From assembly GCA_021732895.1 (NCBI GenBank), contig JAKFWE010000468.1, forward strand, positions 1 to 16,606: a stretch of 16,606 bases of DNA, given 5' to 3'. Position numbers and translations under genes: made by a program. Of this stretch, positions 1 to 7,451 are shown in pieces. Position 1 is the stretch's first letter; each line of letters starts with the position of its first letter. Source of the DNA: Allobosea sp. (lineage in GTDB: Bacteria > Pseudomonadota > Alphaproteobacteria > Rhizobiales > Beijerinckiaceae). A model generated the notes under the pieces. That model searched no databases. It was given only the letters and a program-made list of their open reading frames with translations, and was not told where the DNA came from.

Positions 1-949
1 TACCGACAGGGCGGGCGTGCGGGCGCCCGCCCTTTTCCGTTAAGCGGCGCTGGCCGCCGAACATGCTGTCGAAGATGTCCTTCATCGCATTCTGGTGACT
101 GTCCTGCACCTGCCGGCCGGTCTCGAACATCCGGTTCAGCGCATCGAGGCCGATCGAACCCGGCCCGGTCTCGTTCGGGGGCGGCGCGTCGTCCTGCGGC
201 TGCGGCTCGCGCCTTCCGCGCGGGGCCGGGGGCTGCTCGGGCGCGGGCTGCGCCGCGCCGCCGAACATGCCGGTCAGGATCTGGCCGAGCATGCCGCCGC
301 CGATCTGGTCCATGCCGGTCTGCCCGCCCGGCGTCGGCCCGCCGCCGAAGGGACCGCCGCCTTGCGTCTCGCCGCGCCCGGGCGCCTGGCCGTTGCCGAA
401 CATCTGGCCGAAGATCGCCTCGAGCGGGTTCGCCGGAAGCGGTTGCCGGGGCGCCGGGGCCGGCTGCATGCCCGGCGCCTGGCCCTTCATCATCTCGGCG
501 AACTGGCCGAAGATCCCGCCGAGCCCCTGGTTGCTGGTCGACTTGAACAGCCCGCCCATCACCATCGCCGCGATCACCGGCAGCATCTGTTTCAGGATCG
601 CCTGCCCGACGCCGGTGGTGGCCGCAGCCTGCGCCGCGACCGCGTTGCTGACCTCCTTCGAGCCGAAAAGCTGGCCGAGCACGTCGTTGCCCATCGCCCT
701 GGCGTTGTAGGGAATGCCGTCGCCATCGGCGTCATACATCCGCCCGAAGGGCGCGGCCGTCATCATCTGCGCCAGGCTGCCGAAGGCGTAGGGGTCCTGC
801 GTCTGCCGCTGCAGCCCCATCGAGAAGGCCGGCAGCAAGGCCTCGATGGCGTTTTGCGTCTGCTGCTGCGAGAGCCCGTAGGCCCTCGCCAGATTCTGCA
901 TCGCCTGGCCGTTCTGGGCGGCCTGCATCATCTCGAACAGGTTGGTCAC
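1..949 (-). CDS. DUF937 family protein, 3' end beyond the left edge
   Basis: At least 316 codons are open from GTG 949 to the window edge with no stop, so the C-terminus is missing. The start is fixed by a strong GGAGG six bases upstream and by a GTGA overlap with the stop of the MATE gene. The first ~140 residues resemble DUF937 proteins: small helical segments rich in Gln, Ala and Met, with a Leu/Met/Gly hydrophobic stretch at about 113-135. Residues 73-78 form a DADGDG loop like the first half of an EF-hand, but the position-12 acid is absent (Arg84). From about 140 on it is low-complexity Gly/Pro/Gln sequence with recurring short IFGQ...GQAPG-like units. There is no signal peptide and no clear membrane span. 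The molecular role of DUF937 proteins is unknown to me. Its position as last gene of a coupled transporter operon suggests a partner or envelope-stress role, but that is inference. Confidence 0.72.
   Translation of the reverse strand, partial: MTNLFEMMQAAQNGQAMQNLARAYGLSQQQTQNAIEALLPAFSMGLQRQTQDPYAFGSLAQMMTAAPFGRMYDADGDGIPYNARAMGNDVLGQLFGSKEVSNAVAAQAAATTGVGQAILKQMLPVIAAMVMGGLFKSTSNQGLGGIFGQFAEMMKGQAPGMQPAPAPRQPLPANPLEAIFGQMFGNGQAPGRGETQGGGPFGGGPTPGGQTGMDQIGGGMLGQILTGMFGGAAQPAPEQPPAPRGRREPQPQDDAPPPNETGPGSIGLDALNRMFETGRQVQDSHQNAMKDIFDSMFGGQRRLTEKGGRPHARPVG
9..36 (+). terminator. Intrinsic-terminator-like hairpin at the left edge
   Basis: GGGCGGGCG and CGCCCGCCC form a perfect nine-base stem with a six-base loop, followed by TTTT on the plus strand. 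The orientation suits a plus-strand gene ending left of the window. On the minus strand it lies inside the open tail of the DUF937 frame and has no T-run, so it is weaker as a terminator in that direction. Confidence 0.6.
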
Positions 950-2385
950 GGCGCGCCTCCTGCGGTCTCGCGGTCTGACGCCGCCTGCGGCGAAACGATA
1001 GCAGCGCCGGAGGTCGAGGCAAGCGCGCTCGCGGCCTGCGCCGCGTCGCGCTCCAGCCGCGTGATCGCGCGATAGGCGAAGACGAGCGCCGCGACGCCGA
1101 ACGCGACCGCGCCCAGCGCCGAGCCGACGAGCGCGCCCTTCGGTCCGCCGAGTTGCGCGCCGAGGATGGCGAGCGGCATCGTGCCCAGCGTCGCGCGGCC
1201 CCAGCTGAACACCGTCGAAAGGATCGGCATGCCAAGATTGTTGAAGGCGGCGTTGGCGACGAAGAGCAGCCCGACGAAAAGCCACATCGGCCCGGCGATC
1301 AGGCAGAAGAACAGCACGAGCTCGGCCGTCAGGCCGGTCGCGCCGAACAGCGCCACGATCTGGTGACGCAGCAGGATCAGGCCAAGCGAGGCGAGGGCGA
1401 CGCAGCCGAGGGTGAAGAGCACCGAATCGTTCAGAGCCCGACGCATGCGGTCGTAGCGGCCGGCGCCCCAGTTCTGCTCGAGGATCGGCCCGATCGAGCC
1501 CGACAGCGCGAACAGCACGCCGAAGGCCACCGGCACGAGCCGATCCATGATCGCCATCGCCGCGACGGCCGCGTCGCCGAAGCGGGCGATCACCCCGGCG
1601 AAGACGGCGTTGGCGATCGGCGTCGAGAGATTGGTCAGGATCGCCGGCCCCGCGATGGTCGCCGCCAGCGCCGCGTCGCGCCCGAGCTGGGCTGCGACTG
1701 GCCGGCCGACGAGGTCGTGGACGCGCACCGCGCCATGGAAGCCGACGGCGGCGATGATGACCCGCGAGATCACCGTCGCCCAGGCCGCGCCGTCGGGGCC
1801 GAGCCCGAACCAGAAGATGAAGAGCGGATCCAGTCCCGCCGTCGCCAGCCCGCCACCGAGGGTCACGAACATGGCGCGGCGTGCGTCGCCGGCGGCGCGC
1901 AGAATGCCGGAATAGCCCATGCCGAGCGCCATCAGCACGTTCGAGGGCAGCGTGATCCACAGAAAGGACAATGCGACGTCGTAGGACTCGTCGTGCGCTC
2001 CCAGCGCCCGCAACAGCCAGGGCAGACAGGGAAGGGCGATCAGCGAGAGCGCCAGCGCCACGAGCGCCATCAGCGCGCTGGTCGAGCCGGCGATGCGCCG
2101 CGCCCCGTCGCGATCCCCCGCTCCGAGCCGGCGCGCGGTCAGCGCCGTGACCGCGATCATCAGCCCGACATTGATCGAAATCATCAGGTAGAGCACGATC
2201 GTGGCGAAGCCGACGCCGGCCGTCGCCTCCGGCCGCCCGAGCCGCGAGACGTAGAGCAGCGAGAGCAGATCGACGACGAAGATCGCCATCAGGCCGACGG
2301 AGCCGGTCGCGGTCATCACCGCGACGTGGCGCATCGTCGAGCCGCTGACGAAGGCCGCCTGTGATGGCGCGACGGGCGCGTTCAC
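946..2385 (-). CDS. MATE family multidrug/cation antiporter
   Basis: This 479-residue inner-membrane protein has the two-lobe, 12-helix pattern of MATE exporters, which expel cationic drugs or metabolites in exchange for Na+ or H+. The first lobe carries an acidic residue in TM1 (Asp39, in a VVDLLSLLYVSRLG context) and the family signature around GYSGILRAAGDARRAM, followed by a DPLFIF segment. The second lobe has GPILEQNWGAGRYDRMRRAL, matching the usual GQNxGAGxxxR stretch. The C-terminal ~30 residues are a polar Ala/Ser-rich tail. Length is normal for the family. The start is GTG 2385, overlapping the TGA of the kef gene as GTGA, so translation is probably coupled to kef. Substrate cannot be told from sequence. 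Confidence 0.9.
   Translation of the reverse strand: MNAPVAPSQAAFVSGSTMRHVAVMTATGSVGLMAIFVVDLLSLLYVSRLGRPEATAGVGFATIVLYLMISINVGLMIAVTALTARRLGAGDRDGARRIAGSTSALMALVALALSLIALPCLPWLLRALGAHDESYDVALSFLWITLPSNVLMALGMGYSGILRAAGDARRAMFVTLGGGLATAGLDPLFIFWFGLGPDGAAWATVISRVIIAAVGFHGAVRVHDLVGRPVAAQLGRDAALAATIAGPAILTNLSTPIANAVFAGVIARFGDAAVAAMAIMDRLVPVAFGVLFALSGSIGPILEQNWGAGRYDRMRRALNDSVLFTLGCVALASLGLILLRHQIVALFGATGLTAELVLFFCLIAGPMWLFVGLLFVANAAFNNLGMPILSTVFSWGRATLGTMPLAILGAQLGGPKGALVGSALGAVAFGVAALVFAYRAITRLERDAAQAASALASTSGAAIVSPQAASDRETAGGAP
956..960 (-). promoter_or_regulatory. Shine-Dalgarno site deciding the DUF937 start
   Basis: A full GGAGG on the minus strand lies six bases before GTG 949, inside the end of the MATE coding sequence. 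It fixes the GTG as start over the later in-frame ATG codons at about 931 and 928. Confidence 0.7.
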
Positions 2386-4241
2386 CGCTCCGGCTCGCCG
2401 ACGCCGCCGACCGCGACCTCGGCCCCGCCATCCTCGATCACCTCCCGCGTCTCCGGCGTCAGCGCCTTCGATTTCGCCCGCGGCTTCACCAGAGGCTCGG
2501 GCGAGACGCGCGGCACCTTGTCGAGCGCCGCCTGGAGCCCTTCGCTGAACTGGATCTCCATGCGCTGCGCGTCGCGGTCGCGGACATTGTCGATGACGAG
2601 GCTGGCTTCGTCATAGGTCAGGCCCACCGCCTCCAGCGTCACCCGGCCGAAGCCGAGCGCCGATTCGAACGTCTCGCGCATCTGGAAATCGACATCGGCC
2701 TTCATCAGGTCGATGGCGTGGATGCGGTCATAGGCGCGCGCATGCAGGCGCGCGGCCGGAAATTCCGCCTTCGCCATCTGGGCGATGCGCAGCGCGGCCT
2801 CCCGGTCGTCGACGCAGACGCAGATGACCCTCGCCTTGCCGGCGCCGGCCGCGCGCAGCACATCGAGCCGCGTGCCGTCGCCGTAATAGACCTTGAAACC
2901 GAATCTGGCCGCCGAGCGGATGCGTTCGACATCGGAATCGATCACCGTCACGTCGACATGCTGCAGCAGCAGCGCCTGCGTGACGATCTGGCCGAAGCGG
3001 CCGAAGCCGATCACCACCACGGATGGCGCATCCGCTCCCTCGAAACTCTCCTCCATCGTCTCGGGAGTGGCGCGCGCCAGCAGCCAGCCGTCGATCAGCT
3101 TGGCCACGACCGGGCCGATCAGCATCGACAGCGCCGCCAGCGCGGTGGCGACCGCGCCCTTCTGCGGGTCGAGCAGGCCGAGCGAGATGCCGAGCGGCAG
3201 CAGCACGAAGGCGAACTCGCCGGCCGGCGAAAGCAGCGCGCCGGCCCGGATCGCCTCCGTCATGGACGAGCATGAGGCGCGCAGGATCGAGGCCGCCACT
3301 GCGATCTTGAACAGCACCAGCAAAGGCGCCGCGAGCGCCAGCAGCAGCGCGTTGTCGAGCACGAGCCTGAGATCGAGCGACATCCCGACCGCCATGAAGA
3401 AAAGCCCGAGCAGCACGCCGCGGAACGGCTCGATATCGGCTTCCAGCTCATGTCGGAAATGTGAATCGGCGAGCAGCACGCCGGCCAGGAACGCGCCCAT
3501 CGCCATCGACAGACCGACATGCTCCATCAGCAGCGCCGCGCCGAGCACGATCAGCAGGGCGGCGGCCGTCATCACCTCCTTGGCGCCGGTCTTGGCCAGA
3601 ACGCGGAAAAACGGGTTCAGGGCGTAGCGGCCGGCCAGCACGATCAGCGCGATGGCGACGAAGGCGACGCCGAGGCCGCCGAGCGCCTGCATCGCGCCGC
3701 CCTTCTCCTGGCCGGTCGTCGCCAGCAGCGGCAGCAGCGCCAGCATCGGCGCGATCGAGATGTCCTGGAACAGCAGGATCGAGAAGGTGCGCCGGCCATA
3801 GGGCTCGTTGCCGTCGCCGCGCTCCTCCAGCAATTGCAGCGCGATCGAGGTCGCCGACAGCGCCAGCGCCAGCCCGACGGTCACGGAGCCGCCGAGGCTC
3901 AGGCCGAGGAACCAGCCCGCCGCGCCGATCGCCAGCGCGCTCAGCGTCATCTGCGAAAGGCCCGCGCCGAGAATGTCCTTGCGCATCGAATAGAGCCGGG
4001 CCGGCTGCAGTTCGAGCCCGACCAGGAAAAGCAGCAGCACGACGCCGATCTCGGCGGTGCCGCGGATCGTCGCGGGGTCCTGGATCACCGCCAGCGCGGA
4101 GGGGCCGATGACGATGCCCGCCGCGAGATAGCCGAGCACGGCCGATTGCCCGAGCCGCCGGAACAGCGGCACGGCGATGACCGCGCCGGCGCAGAAGGTC
4201 AGGATCGGCGGCAGATAGCTGGTATGGGAAACGTCGGCCAT
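2382..4241 (-). CDS. Kef-type K+/H+ antiporter (CPA2) with TrkA-N domain
   Basis: This 619-residue protein consists of a Na+/H+ exchanger domain (about 10-385, roughly 12 hydrophobic segments), a cytoplasmic TrkA-N Rossmann domain (about 405-520) and a charged C-terminal tail. The family hallmarks are clear: LLFQDISIAP (156-165), HELEADIEPF followed by LLGLFFMAVGMSLDL (264-291), and nucleotide-binding GFGRFG (412-417) with acidic Asp435 at the end of the second strand. These match KefB/KefC potassium efflux systems, which protect against electrophiles by acidifying the cytoplasm. The glutathione-regulated behaviour of E. coli KefC is not shown here, and no KefF/KefG-like oxidoreductase lies nearby. 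ATG 4241 is chosen because the conserved N-terminus begins just after it. The frame stays open for about 700 more codons upstream, but only as antisense of ispH and thrB. First gene of the kef-MATE-DUF937 operon. Confidence 0.92.
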   Translation of the reverse strand: MADVSHTSYLPPILTFCAGAVIAVPLFRRLGQSAVLGYLAAGIVIGPSALAVIQDPATIRGTAEIGVVLLLFLVGLELQPARLYSMRKDILGAGLSQMTLSALAIGAAGWFLGLSLGGSVTVGLALALSATSIALQLLEERGDGNEPYGRRTFSILLFQDISIAPMLALLPLLATTGQEKGGAMQALGGLGVAFVAIALIVLAGRYALNPFFRVLAKTGAKEVMTAAALLIVLGAALLMEHVGLSMAMGAFLAGVLLADSHFRHELEADIEPFRGVLLGLFFMAVGMSLDLRLVLDNALLLALAAPLLVLFKIAVAASILRASCSSMTEAIRAGALLSPAGEFAFVLLPLGISLGLLDPQKGAVATALAALSMLIGPVVAKLIDGWLLARATPETMEESFEGADAPSVVVIGFGRFGQIVTQALLLQHVDVTVIDSDVERIRSAARFGFKVYYGDGTRLDVLRAAGAGKARVICVCVDDREAALRIAQMAKAEFPAARLHARAYDRIHAIDLMKADVDFQMRETFESALGFGRVTLEAVGLTYDEASLVIDNVRDRDAQRMEIQFSEGLQAALDKVPRVSPEPLVKPRAKSKALTPETREVIEDGGAEVAVGGVGEPER

Positions 4242-4338
4242 GATGCGTCCGGTCGCGATGCAGCCGGCCGGGCGCGGATGCGCGCGGGGTCGTCGCGTCC
4301 GCAATCTAGGGTCTGGCGGGCGATCCTGCGAGGGGCTT

Positions 4339-4358
4339 GTGTGCAGTTGCGAACACAC
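4339..4358. promoter_or_regulatory. Interrupted palindrome in the kef/ispH divergent region
   Basis: GTGTG and CACAC arms flank ten bases in the 210-base gap between the two divergent operons, about 98 bases before kef and 94 before ispH. The shape suits a dimeric repressor site, but with five-base arms chance is quite possible. On the minus strand a TAGATT (4308-4303) could be a -10 for kef, but no convincing -35 accompanies it. The rest of 4242-4451 shows no gene. Confidence 0.25.
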
Positions 4359-4391
4359 CGGCGCCGTCGCGCCTCTCAGGCCCGGCTTTCC

Positions 4392-4420
4392 TTGACATCG
4401 CGCTCCGCACGCCGAAAGAA
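4392..4420 (+). promoter_or_regulatory. Candidate promoter of ispH-thrB-rnhA
   Basis: A perfect TTGACA -35 hexamer (4392-4397, in CCTTGACATC) lies 55 bases before the ispH start. At 17-base spacing the -10 would be AAAGAA, which is poor, so the call rests on the -35 and on its place in the only gap upstream of the operon. Confidence 0.35.
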
Positions 4421-4451
4421 GACGCGACCCTGATCGGAGCCGCTTCGCCGC

Positions 4452-5420
4452 GTGAAACCGCCGCTCGACATTCTGCTCTGCGCGCCGCGCGGCTTCTGCG
4501 CCGGCGTCGTGCGCGCCATCGACGCGGTTGACCGTGCGCTCGCCCTGCATGGCGCGCCGGTCTATGTCCGCCACGAGATCGTCCACAACAAATATGTCGT
4601 CGAATCGCTGAAGCGGCGCGGCGCGGTCTTCGTGTCCGAGTTGTCCGAGGTGCCGGATGCGACGCGCCCGGTGATCCTCTCGGCCCATGGCGTGGCCAAA
4701 TCCGTTCCGGCCGAGGCGGATCGCCGCCGCCTGCTCACCATCGACGCGACCTGTCCGCTGGTGACGAAGGTGCATCGCGAGGCCGAGGTGCATCACAAGC
4801 GCGGGCGCCATGTCCTGCTCGTCGGCCATGCCGGCCATCCCGAGGTGGTCGGCACTCTGGGGCAACTGCCGCCGGGCGCGATCACGCTGATCGAGACGCT
4901 GGAGGATGTCGCGAAGCTTGCGGTCGACGGCGACCGGCCGCTCGCTTTCATCACGCAGACGACGCTCTCGGTCGACGACACGAAGGTCATCGTCGAGGCG
5001 TTGCGGGCTCGCTTTCCGGCGATCGTCGGGCCGCATCGCGAAGATATCTGCTACGCCACGACCAACCGTCAGGAAGCGGTCAAGCGGGTCGCGCCGCAGG
5101 TCGACGGGCTGATTGTCGTCGGCTCGCCGAACTCGTCCAACTCGCAGCGCCTGCGCGAGGTCGCCGAGCGCGCCGGCTGCAAGACGGCGCGCCTCATGCT
5201 GCGCGCCTCCGAGATCGACTGGGAGCTGTTCGGGGCGATCCGGCGGCTCGGCGTCACGGCCGGCGCCAGCGCGCCCGAGGTGCTGGTCGAGGAGATCATC
5301 GACGCCTTCGCCGAGCGCTACGAGATCACCGTCGACACCGTGACGACGGCCGACGAGAGCGTGTTCTTTCCGCTGCCGCGAGAGCTCCGCGGCGAGGCTG
5401 CGCCCACCCCGTCCGAGTGA
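4452..5420 (+). CDS. ispH: 4-hydroxy-3-methylbut-2-enyl diphosphate reductase
   Basis: IspH (LytB) performs the last step of the MEP pathway, reducing HMBPP to isopentenyl and dimethylallyl diphosphate in the cytoplasm with a [4Fe-4S] cluster. The 322-residue length is normal. All three cluster cysteines are present: Cys16 (GFCAGV), Cys101 (DATCP) and Cys200 (ICYATTNRQ). So are the diphosphate and catalytic residues His45 (VHN), His79 (SAHG), Glu131 (HPE), the TQTTLS segment at 169-174, Ser225/Asn227 (SPNSSN) and Ser273 (ASAP). The start is GTG 4452: an in-frame TGA at 4431 excludes longer forms, and the conserved N-terminus starts almost at once. A GGAG about 13 bases upstream is rather distant. 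It leads an operon with thrB six bases downstream. Confidence 0.97.
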   Translation: MKPPLDILLCAPRGFCAGVVRAIDAVDRALALHGAPVYVRHEIVHNKYVVESLKRRGAVFVSELSEVPDATRPVILSAHGVAKSVPAEADRRRLLTIDATCPLVTKVHREAEVHHKRGRHVLLVGHAGHPEVVGTLGQLPPGAITLIETLEDVAKLAVDGDRPLAFITQTTLSVDDTKVIVEALRARFPAIVGPHREDICYATTNRQEAVKRVAPQVDGLIVVGSPNSSNSQRLREVAERAGCKTARLMLRASEIDWELFGAIRRLGVTAGASAPEVLVEEIIDAFAERYEITVDTVTTADESVFFPLPRELRGEAAPTPSE

Positions 5421-5426
5421 GCGCGG

Positions 5427-6392
5427 TTGGCCGTCTACACCGAAGTGCCCGACGACGACATGGCCGCCTTCGTGGCGCGCTACGGCATCGGCGACCTGCT
5501 CTCGGCCAAGGGCATCGCTGAGGGCGTCGAGAACTCGAACTATCTGATCCACACCACCTCCGGCCATTTCATCCTGACGCTTTACGAGAAGCGGGTGAAT
5601 CCGGCCGATCTGCCGTTCTTCATCGCGCTGATGCAGCATCTCGCCTTGCGCGGGCTCACCTGTCCCCAGCCGGTCGTCGCCGCCGACGGCGAGGCGCTCG
5701 GGTGGCTCGCGGGCCGGCCCGCCGCGATCGTGACCTTCCTCGACGGGCTTTCGCTGCGCCGGCCCGGCCCGGTGCATTGCGCCGAGGTGGGCCGCGGGCT
5801 CGCACGGCTGCACGAAGCCGGAGCCGGCTTTGCGATGCGCCGCGCCAACGCCTTGTCCGTCGCCGGCTGGCGGCCTCTGGCCGAGCAGGCCGGAGCGGCG
5901 GCCGACACGGTTTCGCCGGGCCTCGCCGCCCGGGTCGCGGCCGAGATCGCCGTTCACGAGGCGGGCTGGCCGCAGGGGCTGCCGTCCGGCGTGATTCATG
6001 CCGATCTCTTCCCCAACAACGTGTTCTTCATCAGGGACACGCTGTCGGGCCTGATCGACTTCTATTTCGCCTGCACCGACGCGCTCGCCTATGATCTGGC
6101 GATCTGCCTCAACGCCTGGTGCTTCGAGGCCGACGCCGCGTTCAACCTGACCAAGGGTCGGGCGCTGCTGGCTGGCTATGAGAGCGTGCGCAAGCTGGGC
6201 GAGGCAGAGGTCGCGGCGCTGCCGGCGCTGTGCCGGGGGGCGGCCCTGCGCTTCCTGCTGACCCGGCTGGTCGACTGGCTGAACGTGCCGCCGGGCGCGC
6301 TGGTCAGGCCGCTCGATCCGCTCGAATACGACCGCAAGCTGGTTTTCCATCAGCGGGTGGCTGACGCGCGCGATTATGGGCTGCGGCGATGA
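5427..6392 (+). CDS. thrB: Homoserine kinase, APH-fold type
   Basis: This 321-residue enzyme phosphorylates homoserine with ATP, giving the substrate of threonine synthase. It belongs to the aminoglycoside-phosphotransferase-fold ThrB found in proteobacteria, not the GHMP-fold ThrB of E. coli. Evidence: an N-terminal GIAEGVENSNYLIHT segment (29-43), the catalytic loop HADLFPNN (191-198; Asp193, Asn198) and the metal-binding LIDFYFA (Asp211) followed by DLAICLNAWC. The start is TTG 5427, six bases after the ispH stop. It is preferred over ATG 5460 because the MAVYTEV beginning is typical for this family. The end overlaps the rnhA start as ATGA. Its pathway partner thrC is in this window, but in a different, oppositely oriented operon. 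Confidence 0.95.
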   Translation: MAVYTEVPDDDMAAFVARYGIGDLLSAKGIAEGVENSNYLIHTTSGHFILTLYEKRVNPADLPFFIALMQHLALRGLTCPQPVVAADGEALGWLAGRPAAIVTFLDGLSLRRPGPVHCAEVGRGLARLHEAGAGFAMRRANALSVAGWRPLAEQAGAAADTVSPGLAARVAAEIAVHEAGWPQGLPSGVIHADLFPNNVFFIRDTLSGLIDFYFACTDALAYDLAICLNAWCFEADAAFNLTKGRALLAGYESVRKLGEAEVAALPALCRGAALRFLLTRLVDWLNVPPGALVRPLDPLEYDRKLVFHQRVADARDYGLRR

Positions 6393-6835
6393 GCGACACA
6401 GTTGAAGTCTGGACCGACGGGGCCTGCTCGGGCAATCCCGGCCCCGGCGGCTGGGGCGCGATCCTGTCCTTCAAGGGCAAGGAGCGCGAGCTTTCCGGCG
6501 GCGAGGCGGTGACCACCAACAACCGCATGGAGCTGATGGGCGCGATCTCCGCGCTGGAGACGCTGACGCGGCCCTGCACGGTCGCGCTGCACACCGACAG
6601 CCAGTATCTGCGCCAGGGCATCACGAGCTGGATCCATGGCTGGAAGAAGAACGGCTGGAAGACCGCCGACAAAAAGCCGGTCAAGAACGAGGAACTGTGG
6701 AAGCGGCTTGATGCGGCGCTGAAGCAGCACCGGATCGAGTGGAAATGGGTCAAGGGCCATGCCGGCGACGCGATGAACGAGCGCGCCGACGCGCTGGCGC
6801 GCGCCGGCATGGCGCCGTTCAAGCCGGGGCGGTGA
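6389..6835 (+). CDS. rnhA: Ribonuclease HI
   Basis: This 148-residue cytoplasmic nuclease cleaves the RNA strand of RNA-DNA hybrids and so removes R-loops and primers. The four catalytic acids fall at the same positions as in E. coli RNase HI: Asp10 (WTDGACSGNPG), Glu48 (NNRMEL), Asp70 (HTDSQY) and Asp134 (ERADALA). The catalytic histidine His124 (KGHAG) and the basic, Trp-rich handle WIHGWKKNGWKTADKK (81-96) are also present. The start ATG overlaps the thrB stop as ATGA, which suggests coupling. It is the last gene of the plus-strand operon and ends three bases from the converging acetyltransferase gene. Confidence 0.97.
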   Translation: MSDTVEVWTDGACSGNPGPGGWGAILSFKGKERELSGGEAVTTNNRMELMGAISALETLTRPCTVALHTDSQYLRQGITSWIHGWKKNGWKTADKKPVKNEELWKRLDAALKQHRIEWKWVKGHAGDAMNERADALARAGMAPFKPGR

Positions 6836-6838
6836 TCG

Positions 6839-7288
6839 TCACGCCAGCGGCTGTCGATAGACGATGAAGCCCGACTTGTCGGCGACCTTGTCGTAGAGCG
6901 CCTGCGCCTGCGCGTTGCTCTCATGCGTCTGCCAGTAGACGCGAAAGCAGCCTTTCGCTTGCGCCATCGCCCGCACTGTCTCTATCAGCGCGCGACCCGC
7001 CCCCGTTCCCCGCGCATCGGGCGTCGTGAACAGATCCTGCAGGTAGCAGATGTCCCTGGTGTTCCAGGTCGAGCGATGCGTCACCCAATGCACGATGCCG
7101 ACCGCGCCGCCGTCACGCTCCGCGATGAAGCCGCCCATCGGCTCGGTTCCTCCCGTCAGCCGCGCGAAGGTCGCGTCGGTGATGTCGGGTGTGAGCGAGG
7201 CCTTGTAGAACGTCAGGTAGCCCTGCCAGAGCGGCTCCCAGGCGAGGCGGTCGCCGGTGGCGAGCGGACGGATCACAGTCTCTGGCAT
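6839..7288 (-). CDS. GNAT N-acetyltransferase, HPA2-like
   Basis: This 149-residue protein has a single GNAT fold. Acetyl-CoA binding motif A is FTTPDARGTGAGRALIE (87-103), with the RGTGAG pyrophosphate loop. The C-terminal half, CFRVYWQTHESNAQAQALYD then KSGFIVYR, is the pattern of the yeast Hpa2/Hpa3-like acetyltransferases, which act on small amines, polyamines or D-amino acids. The true substrate is unknown. ATG 7288 is chosen over the upstream GTG at 7345 because an AGGGAG ribosome site sits six bases before it and the conserved region begins there. It appears monocistronic: the peroxiredoxin terminator lies about 110 bases upstream and rnhA converges downstream. Confidence 0.88.
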   Translation of the reverse strand: MPETVIRPLATGDRLAWEPLWQGYLTFYKASLTPDITDATFARLTGGTEPMGGFIAERDGGAVGIVHWVTHRSTWNTRDICYLQDLFTTPDARGTGAGRALIETVRAMAQAKGCFRVYWQTHESNAQAQALYDKVADKSGFIVYRQPLA

Positions 7289-7398
7289 GGCCGGCTCCCT
7301 CGATCGTGGACGCGAAGGTAGCCGGGCGCCCCGGATCTGTCTCACGACAAACCGCGATCGGATCGATCAGCTTCTCGCGCTGCGGCCGCCGTCCCATG

Positions 7399-7430
7399 AA
7401 AAAGCCCGCGCCGGCCGAACGCCGGCGCGG
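7399..7430 (-). terminator. Intrinsic terminator of the DsbD-like/peroxiredoxin unit
   Basis: Read on the minus strand, CCGCGCCGGC and GCCGGCGCGG form a perfect 10-base stem with a five-base loop. A GC dinucleotide and TTTTT follow. It starts 22 bases after the peroxiredoxin stop, a textbook position. It also insulates the downstream acetyltransferase gene. Confidence 0.9.
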
Positions 7431-7451
7431 CCTGTGATCGAGCGCCTGCGT

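Noticed and set aside
95..1075. Plus-strand open frame of 326 codons at the left end
   Set aside because: It spans the junction of two minus-strand genes, has no motif, and is opposite the DUF937 and MATE coding sequences.
4337..4531. 64-codon plus-strand frame before and inside ispH
   Set aside because: It runs into ispH in another frame, and its downstream half is an Arg-rich shadow of the conserved ispH start.
4242..6350. Open minus-strand frame continuing the kef gene upstream for about 700 codons, antisense to ispH and thrB
   Set aside because: The extension reads as Arg/Gly/Asp/Gln-rich sequence with no family match, and the opposite strand carries two enzymes with complete active sites. 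It is an effect of high GC and codon bias.
6828..6845. Small hairpin over the rnhA and acetyltransferase stop codons
   Set aside because: Two convergent genes both ending in TGA give TGA...TCA complementarity by default; there is no T-run and the stem has a bulge.
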